A DNA stretch of 64,000 bases, from positions 28,089,253-28,153,252 of the forward strand of contig OX377203.1 in the NCBI GenBank assembly GCA_947396885.1. The letters run 5' to 3'. The stretch comes from Heligmosomoides polygyrus polygyrus (lineage: Eukaryota > Nematoda > Chromadorea > Rhabditida > Heligmosomidae). A program made the position numbers and the translations under genes. Below, piece after piece: positions 53,139 to 62,989 of this stretch. A model generated the notes under the pieces. That model did no database searches and had not been told where the DNA came from. It saw only the letters and a list, made by a program, of their open reading frames with translations. Position 1 is the first letter of the stretch; each line of letters starts with the position of its first letter.

Positions 53139-54288
53139 CAGGGATGTGAGGAAATTTTTTAAAGAAAGGCGGAAGACGGAATACGGAACGGAAGAGCTCA
53201 AAAATGGGCGGAAACCGAAATACGAAACGCCGAAACGGAAATGATTCAAAACTCATTACTTCGTCTAATTTTTCATAAATATACATATACCCATAATGGT
53301 AGTAATAACTGAGTCGCCATTAGCGAGTTTGGATAGCAGGCAAGGCAGCATGCGACTTCTTTTCAGCAACATATAACACATATTTAAAAAATCCTTGTAT
53401 TCGTATTATTACTAAGGTGAAATGTCAAATTTTCAAATTACTAGTGTAACAAATCGAAGTTTGTGCAAAGTCTTTCAGTAAATAGGAAGAAAGTATTTTA
53501 AACGCAATGAACCTAGCTGACGAGTAAGATGACAGAGATTTCGCCACTCATAGCACTTAACCGGTCTTATTGAATGTCCCAGGTCTATCCCAATTAGGAG
53601 GGGCAGAGTTAAGGTTACAGCTGCGTTCAGCACACCCACGCTCTGAGTTTGCATGGCTACCATTGTATCATTTGGCAGCAGCTGAAGCTCTGAAACAAAC
53701 TCAGAGGAGGAGATTGGAGAGGCGAGACACCGCATACCCTCCTCCGACTAGCATAGATCCAGTGTCCTTATGGAGCGCATTGTTAGCAGCCTAAGAGTTC
53801 TTATAGAATACTGATCTAGATTTGGTGTTTCAGGCCAGACCTACAATTACTAGGGAAAAAGATAAGCATGCTCCGGATAAGGAATTTGATTCTTTACTCA
53901 AACACTCATGGAACCTTTGTGGCCCTAGGCTATTCGATAGTACATCGTTTCAATAAAAGAGAAAAGAATCGAATTTGGTTACTTTTTTGACATCAGGGGC
54001 CGGATTCATCAAAGTTACTGCAGTAACTTTGATGAGTCCGGCACCAGGATGCACCACCGATTTGAAAGAAACACAATCACAAACGTATAGTTAATCTCTT
54101 TCTTCAACCTTTAGTTTATGTTCAGGAGGTGAATGAAGGCAGTGCAAAGCAATCAGTGAGTGATGAGTCACCATTTCCGTTCCATCTTCCGGTCCAAAAG
54201 AGAGAGGAACACGGACCGGAACGGAAGGACTAAAAACGGCCGGAAACCGAAATTCGGAACATGGGAACGGAATTTTCGCCCATCCCTG
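53139..54288. mobile_element. hAT-like element hAT-3, nested in hAT-2
   Basis: The ends read inward as CAGGGATGTGAGGAAA and CAGGGATGGGCGAAAA. The flanks are CTTGGAAT (53131-53138) and ATTGGAAT (54289-54296), an 8-bp duplication with one mismatch. Both ends carry short CGGAAC/CCGAAAT repeats (GGAAACCGAAATACGAAACG, CGGAAACCGAAATTCGGAAC). It is 1150 bp and has no transposase. Confidence 0.75.
53999..54042. repeat. 44-base near-perfect palindrome, copy 1
   Basis: The sequence GCCGGATTCATCAAAGTTAC turns at a central CTGCAG and returns with one mismatch (GAGTCC for GAATCC). An almost identical palindrome lies at 56011-56048. It is inside hAT-3. It could be the two fused ends of a lost transposon, or a dimeric protein-binding site. 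Confidence 0.8.
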
Positions 54289-54750
54289 ATTGGAATGACA
54301 CAGCTCTTTGATGTTTCCTTCCTTGACGAGAAGTGAGAGTCTTTCGATACACGCACTGCTGTCGATAAAGGATGGTTTCCTCTTTGAAGAACGGTAGAAT
54401 TCTGATAAACTGCATCTTGCCTTAATGAGTCGGATATCCGATTCGGATATCCGAAATCCGGGGTCCGCGAAATTGCCATTATCCGAATCATCCAAAAATC
54501 CGGGGTCCTCAAAATTGCAGTCATCCGAATCATCCAAAAATCCGGGGTCCGAAAAATCGCCCTTATCCGAATCATCCAAAAATCCGGGGTCCTCAAAATT
54601 GCAGTCATCCGAATCATCCAAAAATCCGGGGTCCGCAAAATCGCCGTTATCCGAATCATCCAATTATCCGAAGATTTTCGTTCGGATCCAATGTATAGTG
54701 GGTTGAAGACAGGCTCCGCCCCTGCCGTCGTCGTTGGCGGCGACAGCCAA

Positions 54751-55550
54751 CAACACCAAAGCAGCATATCATATATTATAGATAACATAAATCTTAAGGC
54801 GGTATCCGAAACGGTTGATTTACGGTTTCACATAAACCAAAACCTAGATTTCTCCAAACACTGTGACGTTATTGCAGCCAAGGCCAACAGAAGGTTATAC
54901 ACTCGCTATTAGTGACTGCGCACAAGATCTATGTAAGATTTATACTTGAACAACCCCCACAAGCTATCGTGCCTACTCAAGATCGAAAGAGTGCAAAGCA
55001 GGTCTATGCGCAAGCTTTACCTCAGGGTTCAAGGCTTCAACTATTCCCTAATCCCTAGAAGTAATTTGAGAAATAAACTCCTCAATTTGGATTCTTTATC
55101 ACGGAGAAGAAGTATCAACAACATAGTAATGGTACATAAAATTGTTAATAAAATAGCGAACGCGAAACACGACGACTTTTTCAAAATGCAGCCATCAAAC
55201 ACCAGAAGCAGTCGAAGTAAGCTTTCTCACGGAAAGGCACGTTCCTCCGTTAGGCAGCACTTTTTTGTAAACCGTGCGGGTTCTGAGTACGTACGCCTAA
55301 GCAAGAACAATCTACTACCCATGTCGGTCCCCGCTTTTAGGTAATTCGTTAGGGAAATGATCCGTCTGGAGGCTGCTGATCCTCGCGGTGCCTGATTCTC
55401 CACTCGTCTCTTATCAGATCGCGTGTTTTTGTTCATTAACCGGTTTTTGTTGTGTTGTTGCTCTAATTGTGGTTGTGTTTTTTTTTCCTTTATTTTCTTT
55501 TTTTTAACCTCCGTTCACATGGGTACCCATGTAATAAATATCAATATCAA
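54751..55550 (+). pseudogene. LINE RT C-terminal domain and 3' end
   Basis: Encodes VSETVDLRFHINQNLDFSKH, a stop at the ARRLYTRY end, then LLKIERVQSRSMRKLYLRVQ, NLDSLSRRRSINNIVMVHKI and a FFVNRAGSEYVRLSKNNLLP ending that matches the FTCRAGSSF segment of the LINE at 25491. The 3' UTR ends in ATAAATATCAATATCAATAC. It completes the LINE interrupted at 51330. Confidence 0.8.
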
Positions 55551-55562
55551 TACTAAGTGCAG

Positions 55563-56150
55563 TTGAACATTGTTGAGTATACTTCAGAACGCTGTCGCGC
55601 AGCCATCAAATAATAATCTCCAAACCCATACATGCGCACAGGACTCTCTCAGAAATGTGTGGCTCGAGCATACGTCCACTGGGCCATGCACAGTTGGAGT
55701 CAGACCGATGTCGAGAGCGACGGAAGGAGCTCCTCACTGCAGGAAAACGATCGTCTTCTATGGCGAATCGGGGGATCCATTCAGGGACCGCTGCGCGAGA
55801 TTCCTCGGACGCAGCAGCGACGACTTCGCGCGCGGTTCCCGTCGCCGTCGCGTTCGAAGTCTGCCCTCTTTCGAAACGCTTTAGCAGGCCGCTCTGCCAG
55901 TTCCCTTCCGTGGAACACGCCGGCAACTCCTCCATGTGTCGTCGTACTCCATCGTCATGTTGCCACAGCGCCGGCCAACTTTCAAGGAACCGCTGGTGCC
56001 ACCTTCGGCTGGATTCATCAAAGTTACTGCAGTAACTTTGATGAATCCGGCCCCTTCTCGCGTTGTTTCGCGCACTTGCTCGAGCAGATCATGCCTTCTT
56101 CTCTTTCGTTGCGCTTCAACCTATCTAGAACCAGCTAGCGACGATCGCTC
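55563..56150. other. GC-rich unassigned block
   Basis: Long overlapping frames on both strands (plus 55570-55884 and 55632-56138, minus 55606-55935), rich in Arg, Ser and Ala. No domain is recognised and no frame has a clear codon-use advantage. It lies between a LINE end and a hAT-like element, so a transposon relic is likely. Confidence 0.35.
56011..56048. repeat. 38-base perfect palindrome, copy 2
   Basis: GGATTCATCAAAGTTACTG meets its exact reverse complement at the centre CTGCAG. The wider flanks GGCT and CGGCC almost extend it. Same unit as 53999-54042, at an unrelated site. Confidence 0.85.
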
Positions 56151-56160
56151 GGGTGCGCAC

Positions 56161-58955
56161 CAGGGATGGGCGGAAATTTTGAAAATTTTCCCAGAAAACA
56201 GAAAACAGAAAATCGCTTTCGTCAGAAAACAGAAATCAGAAAACAGAAAAGCCAAAAATGCCAGAAAATCAGAAAACAGAAATCAGAAAACAGAAAATTT
56301 GGAAATTATCACACGATCTAATTATTTTACCCAAAGATTCATTTTCCAGTAGCAAATGCTTTTGTACGACTAGAAATGTAGTCGTAGACCAGCGTTTTAT
56401 TTTGTAAGCGTTTATAAAAATTTCTACTACATTCCAGTCTACTGCAATCAGCAAGTTGTAAATCTGGACTGATAGATCCTAGGAATCTCGACACGTGAAG
56501 TACACAACATTACTCATCAGCCCCGTTTCACCGCGAACGCCTCAATCAGATAATGGTCCCACTAGTAAGAAACTTTTAGAGTACCGAACACGATGAATCA
56601 GTGATCACTGTTTCCATATTTCAACTCAATTGCTTGAGTTTGTAGACCCACTCTCGCAACATACTCTAAAGCTGTGCAGAGATTCGTTGAGTATTACTGG
56701 CTCCGCTAGAATCTGTATTCCTAGTTCCTTTCGTTCTTGGTCATACCTTTCCTTGTAGTAGTCTAGTTTCCGCGTAACTGAAAGTTCTCAGGCCAACTTA
56801 CCAATGCTCTTTACAGCACCTAGTTACTGCTTAGCCGACTAAAGATGATGTGCACTGGCTTGGTGCCTTACAGTACAGTACGAGATTTTGACTGAAGGGG
56901 CTGTCAGCACAACAGATCTTAGGTGAAGGGGTTTTTTGAATGCGTAGACACCATATAATGAAGACCGAGCATATACCCTCTTTATCACATTATTATTTTA
57001 TCTCATATCTATATATCATATTACATCTCAGTGGAAGACCAGCAGAACCGCCTTGCTGTACAGAGGAGTGCACGACATTAGCAACAATCGCCTGGTCTGC
57101 CTGATGTACGTAGTCTATAAGCTGTTAACTCGAGTCCTCCTGAATAGGATCGGCAGAACGCTAGATGAAGTACAGTCATGCGAACAAGCAGGATTTCAGA
57201 GAGGATTCAGTACGATCGACCACATACACATCATTACGAAGCTTATCGAAGTGTCGCGAGAGTACAAGCTGCCGCTGCACGTTCACCTGAAGAAGGCATT
57301 CGACTCTGTCGAAACTGAAGCGGTCGTCGAAGTCCTGCTCGTTCAGGGCGTTCCTACTGTGTACATCAGAGTCCTTCGAGAGCTGCAGAGTGGATTCACG
57401 ACAAAGATCTCGCCATTCTACAACAACGTCGTTGCCAAAGTGAACAGAGAGGTTTGATGAGAGGGTACTATATCCCCGGTTCTCTTCTGCGCCACCCTTC
57501 AAAACGTCATTCGACAACTAGAATGGGAAGACATGAGAGTGAAAGACGACGGACGGCACCTACACCATCTAACACCGAGCGCTAGCCAGGCAGAGCAAAT
57601 GCTTGCTGGCTTCGATCGTGTATGTGGAACATTGGACTGCAGCTGCATCTTACGAAGACGATGTTCATGAGGAACGGACAAGTTTCTGACGCCCCACTCT
57701 CACTCAATGGAACGAACGTCTTCGAATGCTCCAGATACGTGTATCTGGGTCGTGAAGTCAACATGACCAACTAACTAGCGCCGGAGCTGGGAAGGAGGAT
57801 ACGAGCGGCTTGAGAAGCTGTCAAGAGAGTCGTGGAGAAGACGCAGAACGTCGGGTTCCGTACCCACCTTTTCGACTTCACTGTTCTTCCCGCCCTAAAA
57901 GACGCATCAGAGACCTGGGCTCTACGAAAGCATGATGAACAAGCGATCAGTGTCGCGTAGCGGGAAATCGAGAGGACAATGCTCGGAGTGATACGACTCA
58001 CGCAAGTGAGAGAAGGTCTCGAGACTTCCGAGCTTCGCCGACGTTCGAAGACCAGGGACGCTGTCGCATAGGCCAAGTCGTCGAAAATTTGGCGGGCCAC
58101 GTAATGCGCTTCGCAGACACCGAGTGGACGAGAGCCATCACCGACTAAACGCCACGGGATGTCAAGAGAACACCAGGATGCCCACCTACGCGTTGGTCGG
58201 ACTTCGTCAAAGCCCTAAATAAACAATATGAGCTCTACGTGTCCCTCGTGCGAAAAGGATTCTTTAGATACCCTGGCACGTGGCATGGACGTGTTGAAAC
58301 GCTGCTGGTGCCCGCTTGAACAACTCGATGATCAATGGGACGACAGATGATATAAGTGATGAATGAGAAATTTCGTGTATCAGTACTGTATCATTACAGC
58401 AGCGAAATCGAAGGTAACTAAAACTTTTCTGTCTCTTACTAATTTGTGACACCAAGGAAGAATCTTCATAGTTAGAAAAGCAGCTTCGACGAAGGCTCCG
58501 CAGAAACCGATACTGGGGATGACCGACTAACAGTGATCAATTTTTAAACCGGAGGTGGAGAATAACCCTACCCACAGTAACTCTAGGACAAGTGGTTAGT
58601 TAGTACATAATTTAATGCCCTCAGAATACTAGTTTTAAAGTTTTAATATAAAATTTTAGTGATAGTTCATGAGTATGCGGCGCAATTACTACACGAGCAC
58701 ATCCAAAAACGCCACATGCTTTCCATTTAAGATGCTCTAGAAATACTATTGTGGAATGAAACTCACTATTCTATAATACTTTTTGGATTCCTTTCATTAG
58801 ATTTCTGTGATAACATTTTGTTCGTAACTCTATTTTCTGTTTTCTGGCCAGTTTTTGGCCATTTTCCCAGAAAACAGAAAACAGAAAAAATTTGCCAAAA
58901 ATGGCCAGAAAATCAGAAAACAGAAAACAGAAAACAGAAATTCCGCCCATCCCTG
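56161..58955. mobile_element. hAT-like element hAT-4
   Basis: Both ends read inward as CAGGGATGGGCGGAA. The flanks are perfect 8-bp duplications GTGCGCAC (56153-56160 and 58956-58963). Subterminal arrays of CAGAAAACAGAAAA with CAGAAATCAG variants lie at 56200-56300 and 58870-58940. No hAT transposase is visible. It is 2795 bp and contains a decayed RTE relic. Confidence 0.85.
57000..58250 (+). pseudogene. RTE reverse transcriptase relic
   Basis: The first frame (57053-57457) reads DISNNRLVCLMYVVYKLLTR, RTLDEVQSCEQAGFQRGFST and HLKKAFDSVETEAVVEVLLV, an RTE-type RT where the first catalytic Asp region is damaged. Later fragments include HLFDFTVLPALKDASETWAL near 57860 and an RWSDFVKALN segment near 58200. 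Many stops and frame changes. It belongs to a different RTE lineage from 36270-37954. Close relatives are abundant in strongylid nematodes, which supports the organism guess. Confidence 0.75.
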
Positions 58956-58963
58956 GTGCGCAC

Positions 58964-59585
58964 GAATGCGCACGATTTTGGAGGCGGGGTCTCCAGCACT
59001 GGGGACGAGCAGTCGCGGCGATGCTCACGTGATTTCAGCGCGTTTGCTGATTGAGTCAGGAGGATCGAGGCTTGTCTCACGCATGTTTAAGGCTCATAAT
59101 CGAATTTGGCATTGTTTTAATACCAGGTTTTTCAGAAAACGGCTGAGCTCTTCAGTTTTTCAGTCATTTGTTACCATTCATTCGCCGTTTTGAGAGAGCA
59201 CACATGTGAAAGAGGGGCCTGTCGACTAGAGTAGCATGGTTGTATACGTTAGCGGTGAAAGAATGTGTCAGACGGCGAGGAGAGCATGGTTGGCGCGGAG
59301 AGCGCGATACAACGCGACAACTTGTCCCAAATGGCGGCCACTGCGGTTGTTCCCGCCCTCAAAATCGTGCGCATTTGCATCCACCCCGATCGCTCCTGTA
59401 TTTCCTGATAAGCTGTTGACCGAAATGAGAACCTCAGCTGAGAAACAGAACTGTAAAACCTAAATGGCTATTCAGCGTGAACTTGTAAGGCCTCTAGTCT
59501 AGGAGTAAAGTTTCCGATCTTAGTCGCCTCGCAGTGGTATCGTGGATTTCCTGCGTATTATCGTCTCTCATTTTACATCGTCCAG
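58964..59585. other. Unassigned sequence
   Basis: No gene or repeat recognised. A GCGCACGATTTTGGAGGCGG stretch just right of hAT-4 is mirrored near 59350 (CGCCCTCAAAATCGTGCGCA), a short inverted repeat. Confidence 0.4.
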
Positions 59586-59598
59586 GTGGCCACTGGAA

Positions 59599-59671
59599 AT
59601 GGCCTTTCGGTTCTGTGGGGATGAGAAGGACTGGCAGCTCTATCTCAATGCTGACGTACAAGTGTCTGGAA
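59599..59671 (+). CDS. Candidate first coding exon
   Basis: A U-rich acceptor-like ATTTTACATCGTCCAG ends at 59585, an ATG follows 13 bases later, and GTAAGT begins at 59672. In nematodes this layout suits a trans-spliced first exon. It would encode 24 residues starting MAFRFCGDEKDWQLYLNADV. The FRFCGD...DW pattern recalls the N-terminus of COMMD4, a subunit-type copper-metabolism-domain protein, but the match is very short. I could not find a following exon that keeps the phase. Confidence 0.35.
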
Positions 59672-59754
59672 GTAAGTCCTTTTCGTAACTAAAATTGTAG
59701 CGCTAGGTTCGCACTGTACAAAGAATGCTGACCTAATCTCAGTGCGTTAAGCAA

Positions 59755-59973
59755 TTGCTATCCAATACCACCCCTAATTCGTGCAAAATCGACGCTTTGT
59801 GGCAGGTTTTTCGTCGCGAACTGTTGCAGCTCCATAACTGCGTTGAATATTCATTCCTTCAAAACCTAAAGTGTTCCAACACATTACTCTCTCTCTCTAT
59901 GACGAATCTACCGATAGCCTCTAATCTGAGCTTTTTGAAAAAACGGACTAGTTGCAAGGCATCCTCCATTTGA
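59755..59973 (+). other. Open frame after an acceptor-like site, unassigned
   Basis: An ACCTAATCTCAG acceptor-like site (to about 59743) precedes a frame reading ALWQVFRRELLQLHNCVEYS and ending at 59973. Its phase does not fit the candidate exon at 59599-59671, and no family is recognised. Confidence 0.25.
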
Positions 59974-60143
59974 AGGCCATTAATTGTTTTACTCCACCAA
60001 AACTGCAACGTCTGGATAGTGGACTAACTTAAACGAGCACGTGTTCAAATTTCGAGCTCCTCCGATCTTCATCAGCGATAGATTACGCGCTCCAACGCTA
60101 GCGCTGTCGTCGCCTTCGCTCTATTCGCCAGTGGGAAGTGTGA

Positions 60144-60377
60144 GGGCCTGTTCATACTTCGCGACGAGAGCGACAAGAGCGACAAGAGCGACAAGAGCGA
60201 CTGGGGCGACGGATGTAGTGTGGTGTATGTAAATAATTACGCCTTTCACACTAGATTCGTCGCGGACGGAGTGTGGAGTACGCAATTAGTTTAAGTGCAA
60301 CACTACGTCCGTCGCCCCAGTCGCTCTTGTCGCTCTTGTCACTCCAGTCGCCCTTGTCGCGAAGTATGAACAGGCCC
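60144..60377. mobile_element. MITE, possibly PIF/Harbinger-like
   Basis: Both ends read inward as GGGCCTGTTCATACTTCGCG and continue as inverted repeats of about 75 bases made of GAGCGACAA units. TGA flanks both sides (60141-60143 and 60378-60380), a 3-bp duplication as expected for PIF/Harbinger elements. It is only 234 bp and non-coding. A further isolated end (CGCGAAGTATGAACAGGCC) lies at 60477-60495. Confidence 0.7.
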
Positions 60378-60379
60378 TG

Positions 60380-62111
60380 AACGGTCGACGGCAGCGACAG
60401 CGCTCGAGTATGAACAGCTTTCACAGCCATCGCTAGGTTTCAATCGATTTGCATGTTTCGCATGGCCAACAAATCGCGAAGTATGAACAGGCCTTTATGC
60501 GAACGCAGAAACCGATATGTATCCTTTGCCTGGACGACAAGTCATATCGCTTCCGGCGCGGACTATAATCTGCTTTAGAGTTGCGAGAACTATACATCTG
60601 TACTTTATGGGAGAACACAAATCGCCATAGCACGGCGAAGGTAGAGTGCGTCCCCGCTGAATCATTGCAGCGGACAGATAGATACATAGAAAGGGAGCAA
60701 GTATCAGTCAGCTGTTGTACGTGTACTTTCGCTCACTTAAGTGGAGGCGGGGGGGGGGTGGGGCGGATCACACAACAGGACAAGGGAAGGAACTGTAGTT
60801 TGCGGTTCATCTATGACGAGTAATGCTGAACTTGTAAATGCTATAATGGGCGAGATCCACTAGATATTTTGCTCTCCTTCGCGTGAACAAGTAAACTTCA
60901 TGCACTAACAGTACGACACAGCACTGGGAATTCCTTCAGAGCTTGATCGAAAAGGTTTGTGGAGATCGATGCAGCGCTGTACTGCTCTTCACTGTTCTCA
61001 TTACGCACTTCCTCCTGAAGATTGTCATCCATCCGGCTCAGGCTAGTGCGATTGCCGAATATCTGTGGCGCTGTCACCAAGCAAGGCGTCTACCGACCAA
61101 AACAGTCAAGGATGTACAGTCATCGTCGCGTCGCGGCGCTGTTTCCTTTCACGGAGACTACCGACAAATCTTTATTTAGCAACGGAACACGAAGGCGAAC
61201 TGGACAGCAGATCTAGTGCTGAGACACCGGCGGCTGCTGACGAGGTGATTTTTTATAATTACTGTTCTTCAGTGATTTCCATACCGAGATCCACGCATTG
61301 TCATGCTTTGTAGTCAGACAATCTGAGCGGGTCATGTAGCTACAACATTGCTGGTATCATCGCACTGCGTTCATCATACTAATGCCATCAGTCTCTTGGT
61401 TGATTATGACTACGTTGCTAGGTCCAAAAGCCACTAGTTTTGCACGGAGGGACGAAGACATGTGGCGACGCGGACGAATTATGTATTTTATGTGTGGTGG
61501 GATAGAAAAGAATTCGGTGCAGATTTAGAGAGTAGGTCGAGAGTAGGAGTATCTTTTCCACACCTGCTAACTTTGATTAACTGCGGCAAGCCTGTCAAAA
61601 GCTCGCTGAAGCTAATGAAATCTTCAAGAGAAATCAAATGCTTTTATACACATTATTTGGATGTTGTAAAAGTCGAGGAGTATACATTCGCAACTTAATA
61701 CTTCCACTAAGGATGCAGGTATTGAATCTTGACATATAGTCTCAAAGTTGTAAGATGACATGAAACAAACGCCACCGTTCATCTCACCACTGTGGTCATT
61801 CGTGCGATCATTGTACATTCACTAGTTTGAGCCGATCATTCATCAGCGATTTTATAGGACGATGCATCGTCCGCGGTGACAGTTTCGTCATTTCACCGCT
61901 GCAGTCCTGAGCAGGCGGCATCAGACATGCGAGGTCTGTGGGAGCTGTGGATCATTGCGATTGCAATAAATTTCACACTCTTGTAATTTAGTGCTGAGAA
62001 ATGCACTCACGGGGAGGGCCGGCAGTAGATCATCAGAAGCAAGCACCTGCGAGGTACCCAATCGTAGTGGTGCGCTTTAGACATATCCGACACTAGGCGA
62101 TTCATTTTTAG
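60380..62111. other. Unassigned sequence with short open frames
   Basis: Includes a second MITE-like end (60477-60495), a G-run (60745-60760) and frames with no family motif. The minus-strand frame 60898-61080 (DDNLQEEVRNENSEEQYSAA, ending CRTVSA) has protein-like composition but no clear splice site; it could be a small exon. The plus-strand frame 60943-61179 lies opposite. Neither is named. Confidence 0.3.
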
Positions 62112-62292
62112 GAACCAACGCCTACTCAGGTATCCGTTTCATCAGCTCATGGTCTCCCATTCGAGTGGCAAGCGTCTGGTGCTCAAGGTGCACATGTTAG
62201 TTCTTCTGCTTCTTATTCTTCAGCTTCACAATCTCCAGATTTCAGTTTACTTCGACGGAGACGCGCTGTCAGTGGGCGGAAGCGATGTATTC
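62112..62292 (+). CDS. Candidate exon, Ser-rich linker of the Meis-type gene
   Basis: A strong nematode-type acceptor TTCATTTTTAG ends at 62111 and a canonical donor GTAAGT begins at 62293. The 181-base exon is open in phase 0 to phase 1. It reads EPTPTQVSVSSAHGLPFEWQ, a Ser/Ala-rich run, then LLRRRRAVSGRKRCI. The phase-0 start fits the phase-0 end of the Meis exon at 10284. A Ser-rich linker followed by a basic GKRK-like segment is what precedes the TALE homeodomain in Meis proteins. No homeodomain is in the window. The frame also stays open past the donor to a stop near 62458, so an unspliced alternative exists. Confidence 0.45.
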
Positions 62293-62714
62293 GTAAGTTC
62301 TTGCCTGATTCCACTGTTGCTGTTGTGACAAAGCAATGCGATCACTCCTACTATTATTCCATCCCAAGAACCCAACCTGAATCAATCACAGATATTAGAG
62401 CCATGCTCCTAGCTTCAACGAGTTCACTAGATGGAATAGTGACACTGATCTGGTATTAAGATTTAATGCGTTGGCTTAGCTCAGGTATCCCTTAATGTTT
62501 CGCTAATTACGGTTAGCGCGATCTACTATTTACTTCTGTCCTGATGAAGTGCTGGGAGAACGCGCGAATTCCAAGCTACACCTGATAGGTCTTTCGTCCC
62601 GTTGTCTCTTAAGTTAGAACGCTGCTTCGCTTTGTTTGATTTAGAGTTTCCAAGGCATCCTTGCGTTTCTTCCCTCCTCTAACAAGGGAAGCCCATGAAC
62701 TTCCCCAAAGATTT

Positions 62715-62880
62715 TCAACGAGACCTATATAGTGTTGTCATCGGGCGAAGATCACAGAACTGTGCTTCTTTTTTTGCTAGGGACCACTGGGACGTCCGGA
62801 AATAGCAAAAATGGTATCACTTCAGAGCGGGTTGGTAAGACATAAGTGACACCTGGAATGGCCCTGTCGGGAACTATTTA
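62715..62880 (+). repeat. SINE-2 fragment, copy 3
   Basis: Contains ATCACAGAACTGTG, GGACCACTGGG, GCAAAAATGGTATCACTTCA and GACACCTGGAATGGCCCTGTC, the upstream block of SINE-2. The tRNA-like part is missing. Confidence 0.6.
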
Positions 62881-62989
62881 AGCTGCTGGCACAAATCTGT
62901 CATTCTTTTCCAAAATTATCACTCTGCTTGTACTACTTTTCATCAAAGTTGAAGTCGAAGTTGGAAAATATGTCTGACAACATTGGAGA

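Larger units (their letters stand above)
52348..54697. mobile_element. hAT-like element hAT-2
   Basis: Flanked by GTGGGTTG at 52340-52347 and 54698-54705 (8 bp). The ends read inward as TATGCATTGGATCCGAATG and TATACATTGGATCCGAACG. Subterminal arrays of ATCCGAATCATCC, followed by AAAAATCCGGGGTCC, occupy 52380-52575 and 54430-54680. No transposase is recognised, so it is non-autonomous. The termini start with TA rather than CAGGG, so the superfamily call rests on the 8-bp duplication and the array layout. Confidence 0.75.
51331..54745 (-). mobile_element. Small BEL-like LTR element, gag only
   Basis: Direct repeats at 51331-51474 and 52249-54745 (the latter split by hAT-2) act as LTRs, both ending in GGCGGCGACA. 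GCCAA lies on both sides (51326-51330 and 54746-54750), inside LINE coding sequence. With the hAT insertions removed the element is only about 1.06 kb. The interior holds a Gag-like gene fragment and a GC-rich minisatellite, so it is non-autonomous. Confidence 0.75.
52249..54745 (-). repeat. BEL-like LTR, right copy, interrupted
   Basis: The first 99 bases (52249-52347) and the last 48 (54698-54745) together match the left LTR. The break is the hAT-2 insertion, which duplicated GTGGGTTG. The minus-strand TATAAAA near 52235 lies just outside this LTR. Confidence 0.75.
44100..55550 (+). mobile_element. CR1-like LINE split by two LTR elements
   Basis: Three pieces belong to one decayed plus-strand LINE: 44100-46248 (ORF1 and endonuclease), 50493-51330 (RT core) and 54751-55550 (C-terminal domain and tail ATAAATATCAATATCAATAC). 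The first break is the gypsy insertion, with TCGAC on both sides. The second is the small LTR element, with GCCAA on both sides. Both breaks fall in coding sequence that resumes on the other side. Confidence 0.8.

Noticed and set aside
54425..54706. A Ser/Pro repeat protein
   Set aside because: It is a translation of the hAT-2 subterminal array (ATCCGAATCATCC units).
62137..62460. A hydrophobic membrane protein frame overlapping the 62.1-kb exon
   Set aside because: The alternative frame is open too, but the acceptor and donor phases and the Ser-rich composition favour the first frame. Not excluded.
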